Assembly (NCBI RefSeq): GCF_947504225.1
Contig: NZ_CANNGT010000003.1
Span: 294,415-358,414 of the forward strand
Direction: 5' to 3'
Length of the DNA: 64,000 nucleotides
DNA from: Brumimicrobium ulvae
GTDB lineage: Bacteria; Bacteroidota; Bacteroidia; Flavobacteriales_D; Crocinitomicaceae
The first letter of the stretch is position 1, and every line of letters starts with the position of its first letter. The notes below the pieces were generated by a model. That model was not told the origin of the DNA. It worked only from the letters and a program-made list of their open reading frames with translations, and ran no database searches. The translations under genes were made by a program, and so were the position numbers. Positions 54,016-61,418 of the stretch are shown one piece after another.

Positions 54016-56739
54016 TCATCTCCATTTATTTACGTGTTCTACTTTGTCGTCAAATTGTGCTGCCAATGATTTAACTCTTGATTTCAAAAGTAGCTTTCTT
54101 CCGTCAATTGTCCTTGTAAAAATCAAGTCGCAAGCACCTACAAGTCTTTCCCATTGGCTTTGGAAATATTCCGCTAATTTTTTGTTTCGCCCTAGTATTT
54201 CTGGAACAGAATGATAGTCTTTTTGCTTAACGAAAAGCATAAATCTATTCTTTCTGATAATTACATACCGTGGGTTGTCAATCGGAGCAATAATTTCTTG
54301 AAGTGCGTTTATAAAGGTTGATTTGTCAAATGTAGTTCCGCCTTCTAAATGACAATAGACTGCACCCCAATTGTCAACTGATGTTTCAACTTTCAATTTT
54401 GAATTGTTTGTTCGAATTGCACCTGCTTTTACTAATGAATTTAAAAGTGCATCACCAATTTGTTGAATGTCTTTTGAGATGTCTCGGTATTTAAAATACA
54501 GTTTCAATGTCTTGTAAGTCTGTCTGCCGAAAATTGCCATTCCAATAGTTCCAAGAATTGCAAGGAAAACATAAAGTTCTTGAGTAGTTTTTATGTTTCT
54601 TGCTGCTCTTCCAAGACCTTGTAAACTTTCTAACCCAAAGCCAAGCAATCCTGAACCTAAAGTTGCCAATAGGTTTTTAATTGTCTTGTCGAGATACATT
54701 GACTTTACAGTCTTATATTCTCGTTCTTCGGGGAATGGAATTTTGATTTCTTCTACAAGGTTTATTCCTGTTGCCAACGCTTCTTTCCAACGTTGCTTTA
54801 AACTTTCTCTGTCACCTGCGTGGGTAAACATTTCAAGGTTTTTCTTTTCAGCTTCTTCTTTATGATGAATGTTTTCGGGCAAATTCAATCTGCCAATACC
54901 GCTTTCAATTCCGGGTTCTTCTTTGAATGAAACACCTACAAAACTTCTGAAACGTCTTTTAAGTAAATCAAAATCGTCTCCGCCTGTGGGTGAAGTTGGG
55001 TCAATACAGACCAAATGCCAAATGTTTCCTGTCTTATCACCATTTCCGTTTTGTGTTCTAATGGCTCTGCCACGCATTTGATTAGAAAGCACAAATGAAC
55101 CTACAAAACTTGCCAAGATTAAAGAGTTGATTGCTGGAGCGTCCCAACCTTCTCCAAGCAAAGATTTTGTTCCTATCAAAACTTCAATTTCTCCACGTTG
55201 AAAGATTTGAGTTACTATGTGAACTATGTCGTGTTTGAGTTGCTCAGTTTGGCTGATTAAAATGTAATTGCTGTCAAAAGGAACAGGGTTAGAGTTGATT
55301 TGATTAATGCCATATTTTGCCGCTTTTGCTTCAAATGCAGGATAAGCACTAACAGGAATGATTATCATTGAACCTGTCAAAACTGCAATTTTTTTGTTCT
55401 CCTCATTTTCTCGTCTTAATTTTTCAAAGATGGGAATAACTCCAATTTTATTGAGTTCAAGATTATTGTCGGGAGTGTTGATATAAAACTCTTTACGGAT
55501 GAAGTCGGAAAGAATTACTAAACGCAAATTGTTCCTTAAATTCTTGTACTCAAAATCAACAATTTCTTTGATGCCGTTTAGTTTGCTGATGCTTGAAGTC
55601 AAAAATCCGGTTACTTTTTTGTTATGGGAAAAATTGATTTGTCGCCTTTCAATTGCCCCATATCTTCTTAGTCGGTTTTCAAGCGTTTTTTGATGTTCTT
55701 CAAATGTCTTGAAGTGTTCTTTTTCCTTGTAGAGGTAAAAATCTAAAAGCGTTTCAATCCACTCGTAATCTAGTTTGGGAATTTCAAATTTCTTATCTCC
55801 AATTACTTCAAGATGTGTTTCGGGAATTTCTTTGTTGTTGGCTTTTAGAAAAATTAAACAAGCTGAATAGTAGGAGAGGTTGTTATAAATCCAATCCAAA
55901 TGCTCCTTAGGGTTTTGCCAAATGGGATGTTGCTCCATTGCCTGAATAATGGTTTCATAATTTTTTATTTCTTGAAAAAGCTTTTCAATGTTCTGTCTGA
56001 AATCAACAATTTTTTGATTTTCTTTTTCTGTTGGCAAAGTAAAATGAACGTAATCTTGATGTGGGCATAAATCCCCTTCAATCACTAATTCTGGTACTGA
56101 AATTTCAGTATCAACTGGCCCGTTTAGGTCAATGTAGCGTTGCCATTCTGTGGCTGTAACGTCATAGGGTGGTGTAGCTGTCAAGCCAACAATAATTGGA
56201 TCTAATTTATCTTTGACTTTTGTAAGGGTTTGCCACCAATCATTTTTTAAATGGTGAGCTTCATCCACAACAATAGTTTTGATGTTTTGAGCTTTTAGTC
56301 CACTTACAATTTTGTCAAGTTCTGAGTTAGTGGATTTGCCGTTTCCATTTTCTTCGTTTTCTTCTTCGTCATCAAATTCTTCTTCTTCAATTCTCCAATT
56401 GTTACAAGCTGCGTGTAGTCCTTGATAAGTTACAACGGTCATAAATTTTGGATTGCGAATATCTCTCGAAATCCAATCTGGTGTCAAGTTGGTTTGAAGG
56501 AACAGTTCACAAAAACGTTGTATCCATTGATTACGAATTGCAATTGTCGGGGCAAGTATTAAAGTCGGTTTATTAAGTCGAATAGCAACTTCAAGTCCTA
56601 AAACGGTTTTACCCGAGCCTGGCGGTGCAATTACGTGTAGATGACGGTCAGTTAAGTGGTCTTGCAATTCGTCAAGTACTCGTTGTTGGTATTTTCTCCA
56701 ACTATATTTAAATTTTATGTCTTTAGGATATTCTGTCAA
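54016..56739 (-). CDS. Cassette-borne DEAD/DEAH-box helicase with membrane segments
   Basis: 907 aa with a TTG start at 56739. SF2 core: Walker A VIAPPGSGKTVLGLEVAIRL, motif II TIVVDEAHHLKND, motif III VGLTATPPYD, and the C-terminal lobe with VLIGTKSLLGEGWDAPAINS and SNQMRGRAIRTQNGNG. After residue 700 there are two hydrophobic stretches (LLATLGSGLLGFGLESLQGL, ELYVFLAILGTIGMAIFG) and then a basic domain ending HVNKWR. Two membrane-like segments in a helicase are unusual and recall membrane-tethered defence effectors, but no known system is matched. No promoter box is seen ahead of it. Confidence 0.85.
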   Translation of the reverse strand: MTEYPKDIKFKYSWRKYQQRVLDELQDHLTDRHLHVIAPPGSGKTVLGLEVAIRLNKPTLILAPTIAIRNQWIQRFCELFLQTNLTPDWISRDIRNPKFMTVVTYQGLHAACNNWRIEEEEFDDEEENEENGNGKSTNSELDKIVSGLKAQNIKTIVVDEAHHLKNDWWQTLTKVKDKLDPIIVGLTATPPYDVTATEWQRYIDLNGPVDTEISVPELVIEGDLCPHQDYVHFTLPTEKENQKIVDFRQNIEKLFQEIKNYETIIQAMEQHPIWQNPKEHLDWIYNNLSYYSACLIFLKANNKEIPETHLEVIGDKKFEIPKLDYEWIETLLDFYLYKEKEHFKTFEEHQKTLENRLRRYGAIERRQINFSHNKKVTGFLTSSISKLNGIKEIVDFEYKNLRNNLRLVILSDFIRKEFYINTPDNNLELNKIGVIPIFEKLRRENEENKKIAVLTGSMIIIPVSAYPAFEAKAAKYGINQINSNPVPFDSNYILISQTEQLKHDIVHIVTQIFQRGEIEVLIGTKSLLGEGWDAPAINSLILASFVGSFVLSNQMRGRAIRTQNGNGDKTGNIWHLVCIDPTSPTGGDDFDLLKRRFRSFVGVSFKEEPGIESGIGRLNLPENIHHKEEAEKKNLEMFTHAGDRESLKQRWKEALATGINLVEEIKIPFPEEREYKTVKSMYLDKTIKNLLATLGSGLLGFGLESLQGLGRAARNIKTTQELYVFLAILGTIGMAIFGRQTYKTLKLYFKYRDISKDIQQIGDALLNSLVKAGAIRTNNSKLKVETSVDNWGAVYCHLEGGTTFDKSTFINALQEIIAPIDNPRYVIIRKNRFMLFVKQKDYHSVPEILGRNKKLAEYFQSQWERLVGACDLIFTRTIDGRKLLLKSRVKSLAAQFDDKVEHVNKWR

Positions 56740-56764
56740 TGTATCGGTGTCTTTTTAAACTTAC

Positions 56765-56897
56765 GCCCAACGGTTTTGTGTATGATTAGTTGCGTGTTTA
56801 AGTAACTAATTTAGCAAATAAAAACCGAATAGAAAATCCGCGAGGATTTTCGTAAGTAGGCTAGAACTAGCAATTAATTTTACACGTTGTTGTAAGT
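56765..56897 (-). repeat. attC-like site 5 (family II)
   Basis: Trailing core CTTACAAC soon after the transporter stop, arm GTGTAAAATTAATTGC, about 70 nt spacer, arm GCAACTAATCATACAC, and end AAACCGTTGGGC (GTTGGGC fits GTTRRRY exactly). Shares both arms with site 7. Its trailing core repeats the GTTGTAAGTA at the head of the transporter cassette. Confidence 0.8.
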
Positions 56898-56911
56898 AGT
56901 GCTTTTTTCAT

Positions 56912-57706
56912 TCACTTACTTAATTTCAAAATCCGAAACGCTCCTTGAATTACCAAAATAAAAACGATTGTTCCGATAATTAAATCAGGTTTACTCGAAC
57001 TCAACCAATTTACCAAAATTCCAGCAATTATTACTCCTAAATTGATAATCACGTCATTCGAAGTAAAAATCATACTCGCTTTCATATGTGCTTCTTCTTT
57101 GCTTTTTGACTTTTGCAAAATATAAAGACAAATTCCGTTTGCAATAAGTGCAAAAATCGAAACTATAATCATTGTTGAAAAATCGGGAAGTTTCTCGTTT
57201 CCGAAAAATCTTCTCAAGACTTCTACAAATCCAATAATCGCAAGTATTATTTGAAAATATCCAGCAAGTTTGGCAATCCGTTTTTTCTTTATTACTGTTC
57301 CGCCAACCGCAAACAAACTAATTCCGTACACAAAACTGTCCGCAAGCATATCTAAACTATCGGCAACAAGTCCCATAGATTTTGAGATAATTCCTGTTGT
57401 CATTTCAATAATGAAAAAAGCAAAATTTATGGCAAGTACAGACCAAAGTAGTTTTTTCTGATTTTCGTTTTCTTTAAATTCCGTTCGGTCGGTTTGTTCC
57501 GTTGAGATTTTTTTTCCACCTAAATTCAATTCGATAACGGACTTTTCGATTTGGTCAATTTCTCCGCTGTGAAAAACGGTCAATTTTCGATTCGGAATAT
57601 CAAAGTCCAAATTCGCAATGCTTGAAATTCCGTCCAATTTCATTCGGATAAGATTTTCCTCTGAAGGACAATCCATTTTGGTAATTTCAAATATTGTTTT
57701 ATTCAC
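56912..57706 (-). CDS. Cassette-borne CDF-type cation transporter with HMA-like N-terminus
   Basis: 264 aa from a GTG at 57706. A frame opening at 57805 reads through attC site 6 and is rejected. Residues about 1-75 form an HMA-like domain (FEITKMDCPSEENLIRMKLD; the metal-binding pair is reduced to one Cys). A six-helix CDF region follows with SMGLVADSLDMLADSFVYGI (Asp-rich helix 2) and FTSNDVIINLGVIIAG in helix 5. The usual C-terminal cytosolic domain is missing. Probably divalent or heavy-metal efflux. No promoter box between core and start. Confidence 0.82.
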   Translation of the reverse strand: MNKTIFEITKMDCPSEENLIRMKLDGISSIANLDFDIPNRKLTVFHSGEIDQIEKSVIELNLGGKKISTEQTDRTEFKENENQKKLLWSVLAINFAFFIIEMTTGIISKSMGLVADSLDMLADSFVYGISLFAVGGTVIKKKRIAKLAGYFQIILAIIGFVEVLRRFFGNEKLPDFSTMIIVSIFALIANGICLYILQKSKSKEEAHMKASMIFTSNDVIINLGVIIAGILVNWLSSSKPDLIIGTIVFILVIQGAFRILKLSK

Positions 57707-57730
57707 TTGGTTTCTGGGTTTTTCGGCATT

Positions 57731-57857
57731 ACTTACAACGGTTGAGGCTTTGCGACGGCCTGTTTTTAAATGTTTTATCGAAGATACAAATTTTTTGAAA
57801 TACATGAATGTAAAAATCGAAGGTTTTTACAGGCTGACGGCAAAGGCTGTGTTAGTG
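57731..57857 (-). repeat. attC-like site 6 (family I, best-preserved)
   Basis: Trailing core ACTAAC 12 bp after the antitoxin stop, arms GCCTTTGCCGTCAGCCTGT and ACAGGCCGTCGCAAAGCC, a 60-70 nt spacer almost identical to sites 1 and 2, and end CAACCGTTGTAAG. About 127 bp, similar in length and conservation to the repeats of large chromosomal integrons. Confidence 0.8.
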
Positions 57858-57869
57858 TACCGGCTTAAC

Positions 57870-58160
57870 TTATATGTCAATTGATATGTTAACCTTACCG
57901 CCAAGACCTTTCTCCACGATATCAAATAAAGTTTTGAGTGTCATATTACTACCATCATTTTCAATTCTAGAAATATATGTTCTCTTTTTATCTACAAGCT
58001 CCCCAAGTTGCTCTTGTGTGAGTTGTTTTCCTTCACGTGCTTTTTTAAGAAGTAAACCAATCTTAAACGACTCAAAGTCTCGTTCTAATTCATCACGACG
58101 AGTTGTACCTTTTTCACCGTACACATCATCTTTTATATCTTTCCAATCTCTAGTGCTCAT
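57870..58160 (-). CDS. HigA/XRE-type antitoxin
   Basis: 96 aa. N-terminal acidic helix region, then an XRE helix-turn-helix (EGKQLTQEQLGELVDKKRTY, ISRIENDGSNMTLKTLFDIV). One nt separates it from the toxin gene, toxin first, the order of HigBA-type modules. It should neutralise the toxin and repress the shared promoter through the palindrome at 58518-58535. Its stop is 12 bp from attC site 6. Confidence 0.88.
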   Translation of the reverse strand: MSTRDWKDIKDDVYGEKGTTRRDELERDFESFKIGLLLKKAREGKQLTQEQLGELVDKKRTYISRIENDGSNMTLKTLFDIVEKGLGGKVNISIDI

Positions 58161-58161
58161 T

Positions 58162-58509
58162 TTATTTCTTTTTAGTTGCGTAATACTTCTGCATCAAACC
58201 CAATGCTTTTTCAATCTCTCTTTTAGGTGTTTTCTGTGTCTTTTTAGTAAATCCATTCAAAAGAACTACTAATTTACCTTTGTCGAAAAAACAGAATACA
58301 CGCCAGATATCCGATCCAAGTTGAATTCTAGCTTCGTATAAACCATCAGTCCCTGTTAAAGCTTTAAGATAATTTTTAGGTACCCTTTCTAAAGTTTCAA
58401 TAGCCTCAATTATCTTAAATATCTTATTCTGAACCTTTACGGGTTGCTTCTTAAGGAAACTACTGAAGTGATTCTCAAACTCAACAACTTGGCGAACTCT
58501 TTCATTCAT
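58162..58509 (-). CDS. RelE/HigB-type toxin
   Basis: 115 aa. The fold pattern of phage-derived Gp49-like HigB toxins is clear: AIETLERVPKNYLKALTGTD, GLYEARIQLGSDIWRVFCFF and KLVVLLNGFTKKTQKTPKRE, ending in IEKALGLMQKYY. Such toxins cleave mRNA on the ribosome. Toxin-antitoxin pairs are frequent integron cargo and are thought to stabilise cassette arrays. Confidence 0.9.
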   Translation of the reverse strand: MNERVRQVVEFENHFSSFLKKQPVKVQNKIFKIIEAIETLERVPKNYLKALTGTDGLYEARIQLGSDIWRVFCFFDKGKLVVLLNGFTKKTQKTPKREIEKALGLMQKYYATKKK

Positions 58510-58513
58510 AACA

Positions 58514-58545
58514 CAAATGTAACTTATAAGTTACAATTAACCAAA
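58514..58545 (-). promoter_or_regulatory. Toxin-antitoxin promoter with overlapping 18-bp operator
   Basis: Minus strand: TTTG at 58542-58545, 20 nt, then TACATTTG at 58514-58521, 4 nt before the toxin ATG. A perfect palindrome TGTAACTTATAAGTTACA (58518-58535) overlaps the -7 box. It is the expected binding site for autorepression by the XRE antitoxin. The cassette therefore carries its own promoter. Confidence 0.75.
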
Positions 58546-58577
58546 TTTAATTTGAGTACTGGGTAGGAGTGGGCGAT

Positions 58578-58712
58578 GAACAACGGTTTTGTGTATGGTT
58601 AGTTGCGTGTTTAAGCAACTAATTTAGTAAACAAAAACGAACGCGAGAAAATTCCGAAGGAATTTTCCAAATAAGCACTTGCCAAAGCAATGAATTATAC
58701 ACATTGTTGAAC
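58578..58712 (-). repeat. attC-like site 7 (family II)
   Basis: Trailing core GTTCAAC, arms GTGTATAATTCATTGC and GCAACTAACCATACAC, and end AAACCGTTGTTC. Nearly the same arms and length as site 5. The IS91-type element begins immediately after its right-hand GAAC. Confidence 0.75.
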
Positions 58713-58867
58713 GAATCCTCTCCCGAGTTCTCGGGATCGGAAGCTTATATCACCCTCTAAATTAGCATTTTAATACATTTGAATATAAATTAAATCAAAT
58801 ATTATGTATAAAAAAAAGTAAAACCCTCCTTGAAATTGCAATTTTAGAGGTTGCGGGTTTTGAAAAC

Positions 58868-59710
58868 TTGCACGAGAAACTAACCAAAAGCTTCTCGATT
58901 AATGGAAAGTCAAAAAGCACACTAAAGAACTACTCCAGATGCCTTGCTCATTTGGCTTTGCATTACAAGAAAAGTCCAGAACTTCTAGATAAGGAAGCTA
59001 TTGATGATTATCTTTTTCATTGTAAAAACCAACATAATACTCCCTCGGATAGTTTTTTCAAACACACGATTTATGGACTAAGGGCGATCTACAAATTGCT
59101 TGGAATGGATGGTCAGAAAGTTTAACTTCCTGAGATAAAGCGACAAAACGATCTTCCCGTGGTGATGAGTTTAGAGGAAGTGAAAAAATTAATCAATGCG
59201 CCAAAATATTTAAAGCATAGACTTATTATTGCCACGCTTTACGCTTGTGGACTGAGAAGTTATGAACTTTGTGCTTTAAAATTATCTGATGTTGACTTTG
59301 ATCGAAACACTGTTTTTATTAGAAAACAAAAAGGTAAAATAGATCGATATGTTCCGCTAAGTTTACATCTGGCAAGAGGTCTAAAAAAGTACATTCGAAC
59401 GGAAAAACCAGTTATTTATCTCTTTAATAGTCAAGTAACTGATAATGGAAAACCTCTACCTATCACAGTTCGAGCAATACAGTGGGTAATCAAAGAAAAC
59501 CGAAGCAAGATTGGAACTTCAAAGAAAATTACAGCACATACACTTCGACATTCTTACGCTACACATTTACTAGAAAGTGGTTTGAATCTACTTGCATTAA
59601 AAGAACTTCTTGGTCACGCTAGAATAGAAACAACGCTGGTTTATCTTCATGTTTCAAACTCAGGTTCTTCAAAAAAATATAGTCCGCTAGATCTGCTTTA
59701 CAGGACTTGA
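58868..59710 (+). pseudogene. Tyrosine recombinase of the IS91-type element, nonsense mutation
   Basis: One frame of about 280 codons interrupted by a single TAA at 59123-59125. The N-terminal SAM-like core-binding part has FSINGKSKSTLKNYSRCLAH. The catalytic domain keeps Arg in CGLRSYELCAL, Lys in KGKIDRYVPL, HTLRHSYATHLLESG, GHARIETTLVYLH and the final Tyr. It lacks the extra helix expected of integron integrases. The TAA could be read-through or a genuine break. Its stop overlaps the TTG start of the transposase. Confidence 0.85.
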
Positions 59711-60151
59711 AGAGTAAATATAAAGTTGCTGATGTTTTAGAATTAGAGCAACATCAACTTTCAAAATTGGCTCCTACAAGTTGGCATACAAGAACGCTGC
59801 AGGCTATTCGAAGATGCAGAACACAATCGATGGGCGGACACATTGATCAGTGTGACTGTTGTAATAAATTACACATTAGTTACAACAGCTGCAGGAATAG
59901 ACATTGTCCAACTTGCCAAGGACACAAGCGCGAAGAGTGGATTAATGCCCGAGAAAATGAACTTTTAGAAGTTCCATACTTCCATGTGGTTTTTACTCTT
60001 CCTTCTGAGTTTAATGAGTATGCTTTAAGAGAAGGTAGGATTATTTATGGAGCTTTATTTAAAGCTGCTTGGCAGACTTTGCAGCAGTTTGGTGATAATC
60101 CAAAGCACTTGGGAGGGAAAATGGGAATGATAAGCGTATTGCACACTCTTG

Positions 60152-60445
60152 CCCCGTTAGAAATGGAGTTGATTTTTCAATCTATTCTTTAAATATCTAC
60201 GCCCCATACCTGATTTTAAATACTTTTCTCTTGCTATTGCATCTGCTTTATTGAACGAAACCTCGTAATAAATAATTTCCCAAGGCATTTTTCGACTTGT
60301 AGTAATTGTTTTTCCAGAATTATGTTGAATTATTCGACTTTCTAGATTTGATGAATACCCAATGTACCAAGAATTATCCTTTTTTGATGACAGCACATAA
60401 ACGTAGAATTTTTCCATTTTATGAATATACAAATTTCTAACGGGG
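60152..60445 (-). mobile_element. Compact GIY-YIG element with 13-bp inverted ends
   Basis: A 294-bp insert bounded by perfect inverted repeats CCCCGTTAGAAAT (60152-60164) and ATTTCTAACGGGG (60433-60445). It contains little except one GIY-YIG nuclease gene whose stop codon is supplied by the terminal repeat. It splits the transposase at a codon boundary region and was therefore inserted after the IS91-type element arrived. Confidence 0.8.
60157..60417 (-). CDS. Small GIY-YIG nuclease
   Basis: 86 aa from the ATG at 60417. The longer frame to 60534 reads backwards through the host transposase gene and is rejected. MEKFYVYVLSSKKDNSWYIG contains the paired GIY and YIG motifs; SSNLESRIIQH supplies the Arg and AIAREKYLKSGMGRRY the catalytic Glu. 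This is the UvrC/SLX1-like single-domain family common in Bacteroidota. Its terminal-repeat setting suggests it promotes its own movement. That role is inferred. Confidence 0.88.
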   Translation of the reverse strand: MEKFYVYVLSSKKDNSWYIGYSSNLESRIIQHNSGKTITTSRKMPWEIIYYEVSFNKADAIAREKYLKSGMGRRYLKNRLKNQLHF

Positions 60446-61358
60446 TGCGGGTCAAAATTTATCACTTCATCCCCATTTGCATTGCATTGTTCCTGGCGGA
60501 GGCGTAACAAAAAACAACAAGTGGAAGTCTTCAAAAAGCAAAGGAAAATACTTATTTAATGTGAAGTCAATGAGTACCGTTTTTCGGGCAAAATACATTG
60601 CTTTGCTTAGAAAAAGTGAGTTAAAAATTCCACAAAGTATTTACGATAAAGTGTTTTCTAAGAAATGGGTCGTTTACGCTAAACAGCCCTTCTTTAAACC
60701 TGAGTTTGTAATCGAATATCTTGGTAGATATACCCATAAAATAGCCATTTCAAATCACAGAATTAAGAACATTGATTACGCCAAGAAAACAGTCACATTT
60801 TCTGCTAAAAATTATAGAAAAGGTGGACAAAAACACGATATAACACTTAAAACTTCCGACTTTATAAAACGATTTGCTTTACATATTCTACCTAAAGGTT
60901 TTACTCGAATACGGCATTTTGGAATATTAAGCAGCAGTTGGAAAAAGATAAAGCTTCCCGAACTTCAAAAGTTATTGAATGAACAAAATACAGCGGAAAT
61001 TATTAAGGAAAACCCAACGCACCACAGGCGATGTCCAGGGTGTAAAAAAGGAAAATTAATCACAGTTTTACTTTTTGATGGAAGAGGTCCACCAAAAAAC
61101 TGGAGAAAAACTTTAAAAACCATTAAATCAGCAACTTAGAATAAACGACATGTGCGTAATGGAAAAGTTATGGCTTAGAAGTAGTGATATAGACATAAAA
61201 ATAGTATTACATCTGGTAAATACTCCTTTTTAAGAACAGTGAATTGTAATCAACCAAATTAAATTCGAAATGCACGCTCATAATCAAAGCGTAACACACC
61301 AAAATAAATTTTCAAAAACAAGGTATTAAATCGTTTTCCCCATAAGGAACACCTGATC

Positions 61359-61418
61359 CGTCAACATGGTCTTCAGCGTTGACCTATCGGCACGCCGAAG
61401 ACTTAGTTATTGTGCTTA
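61359..61418 (-). repeat. attC-like site 8 (short form)
   Basis: 60 bp. It starts with TAAGCACAAT, overlapping the PIN gene stop, then stem AGTCTTCGGCGT / ACGCTGAAGAC with a short loop, and ends with CATGTTGACGG. The trailing decamer matches the leading GTTGTGCTTA of the PIN cassette in 9 of 10 positions after inversion. Confidence 0.7.

Larger units (their letters stand above)
59707..61139 (+). pseudogene. IS91-family HUH transposase, interrupted by a GIY-YIG element
   Basis: The N-terminal part (59707 to about 60150) has the zinc-binding cluster CDCCNKLHISYNSCRNRHCP. The C-terminal part (from about 60449) has LSLHPHLHCIVPGGGVTKN (HUH metal site), KWVVYAKQPFFKPEFV and YLGRYTHKIAISNHR with the catalytic Tyr region. 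The two parts join in frame when the 294-bp insert is removed (LHT ... GQNLSLHPH). Start TTG overlaps the integrase stop. Confidence 0.9.
58713..61358 (+). mobile_element. IS91-type element with companion integrase, degenerate
   Basis: Between attC sites 7 and 8, in the opposite direction to the cassettes: a tyrosine recombinase and an IS91-type HUH transposase. The left end abuts GAAC, the tetranucleotide used as target by IS91, followed by a perfect hairpin TCCCGAG/CTCGGGA (58721-58736). The right end is not precisely defined; it lies in 61140-61358, where no gene is seen. Both genes are broken. Confidence 0.7.

Noticed and set aside
57707..57805. N-terminal extension of the CDF transporter
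   Set aside because: This stretch is attC-like site 6 read through in frame; the same DNA recurs at two other sites in a non-coding context.
58868..59710. Tyrosine recombinase as the integron integrase of the array
   Set aside because: It is in an operon with the IS91-type transposase, runs opposite to the cassettes in the middle of the array, and shows no IntI-specific insert. It is a typical companion recombinase of such elements.
60418..60534. N-terminal extension of the GIY-YIG protein
   Set aside because: It is the reverse strand of the host transposase gene beyond the element's terminal repeat.
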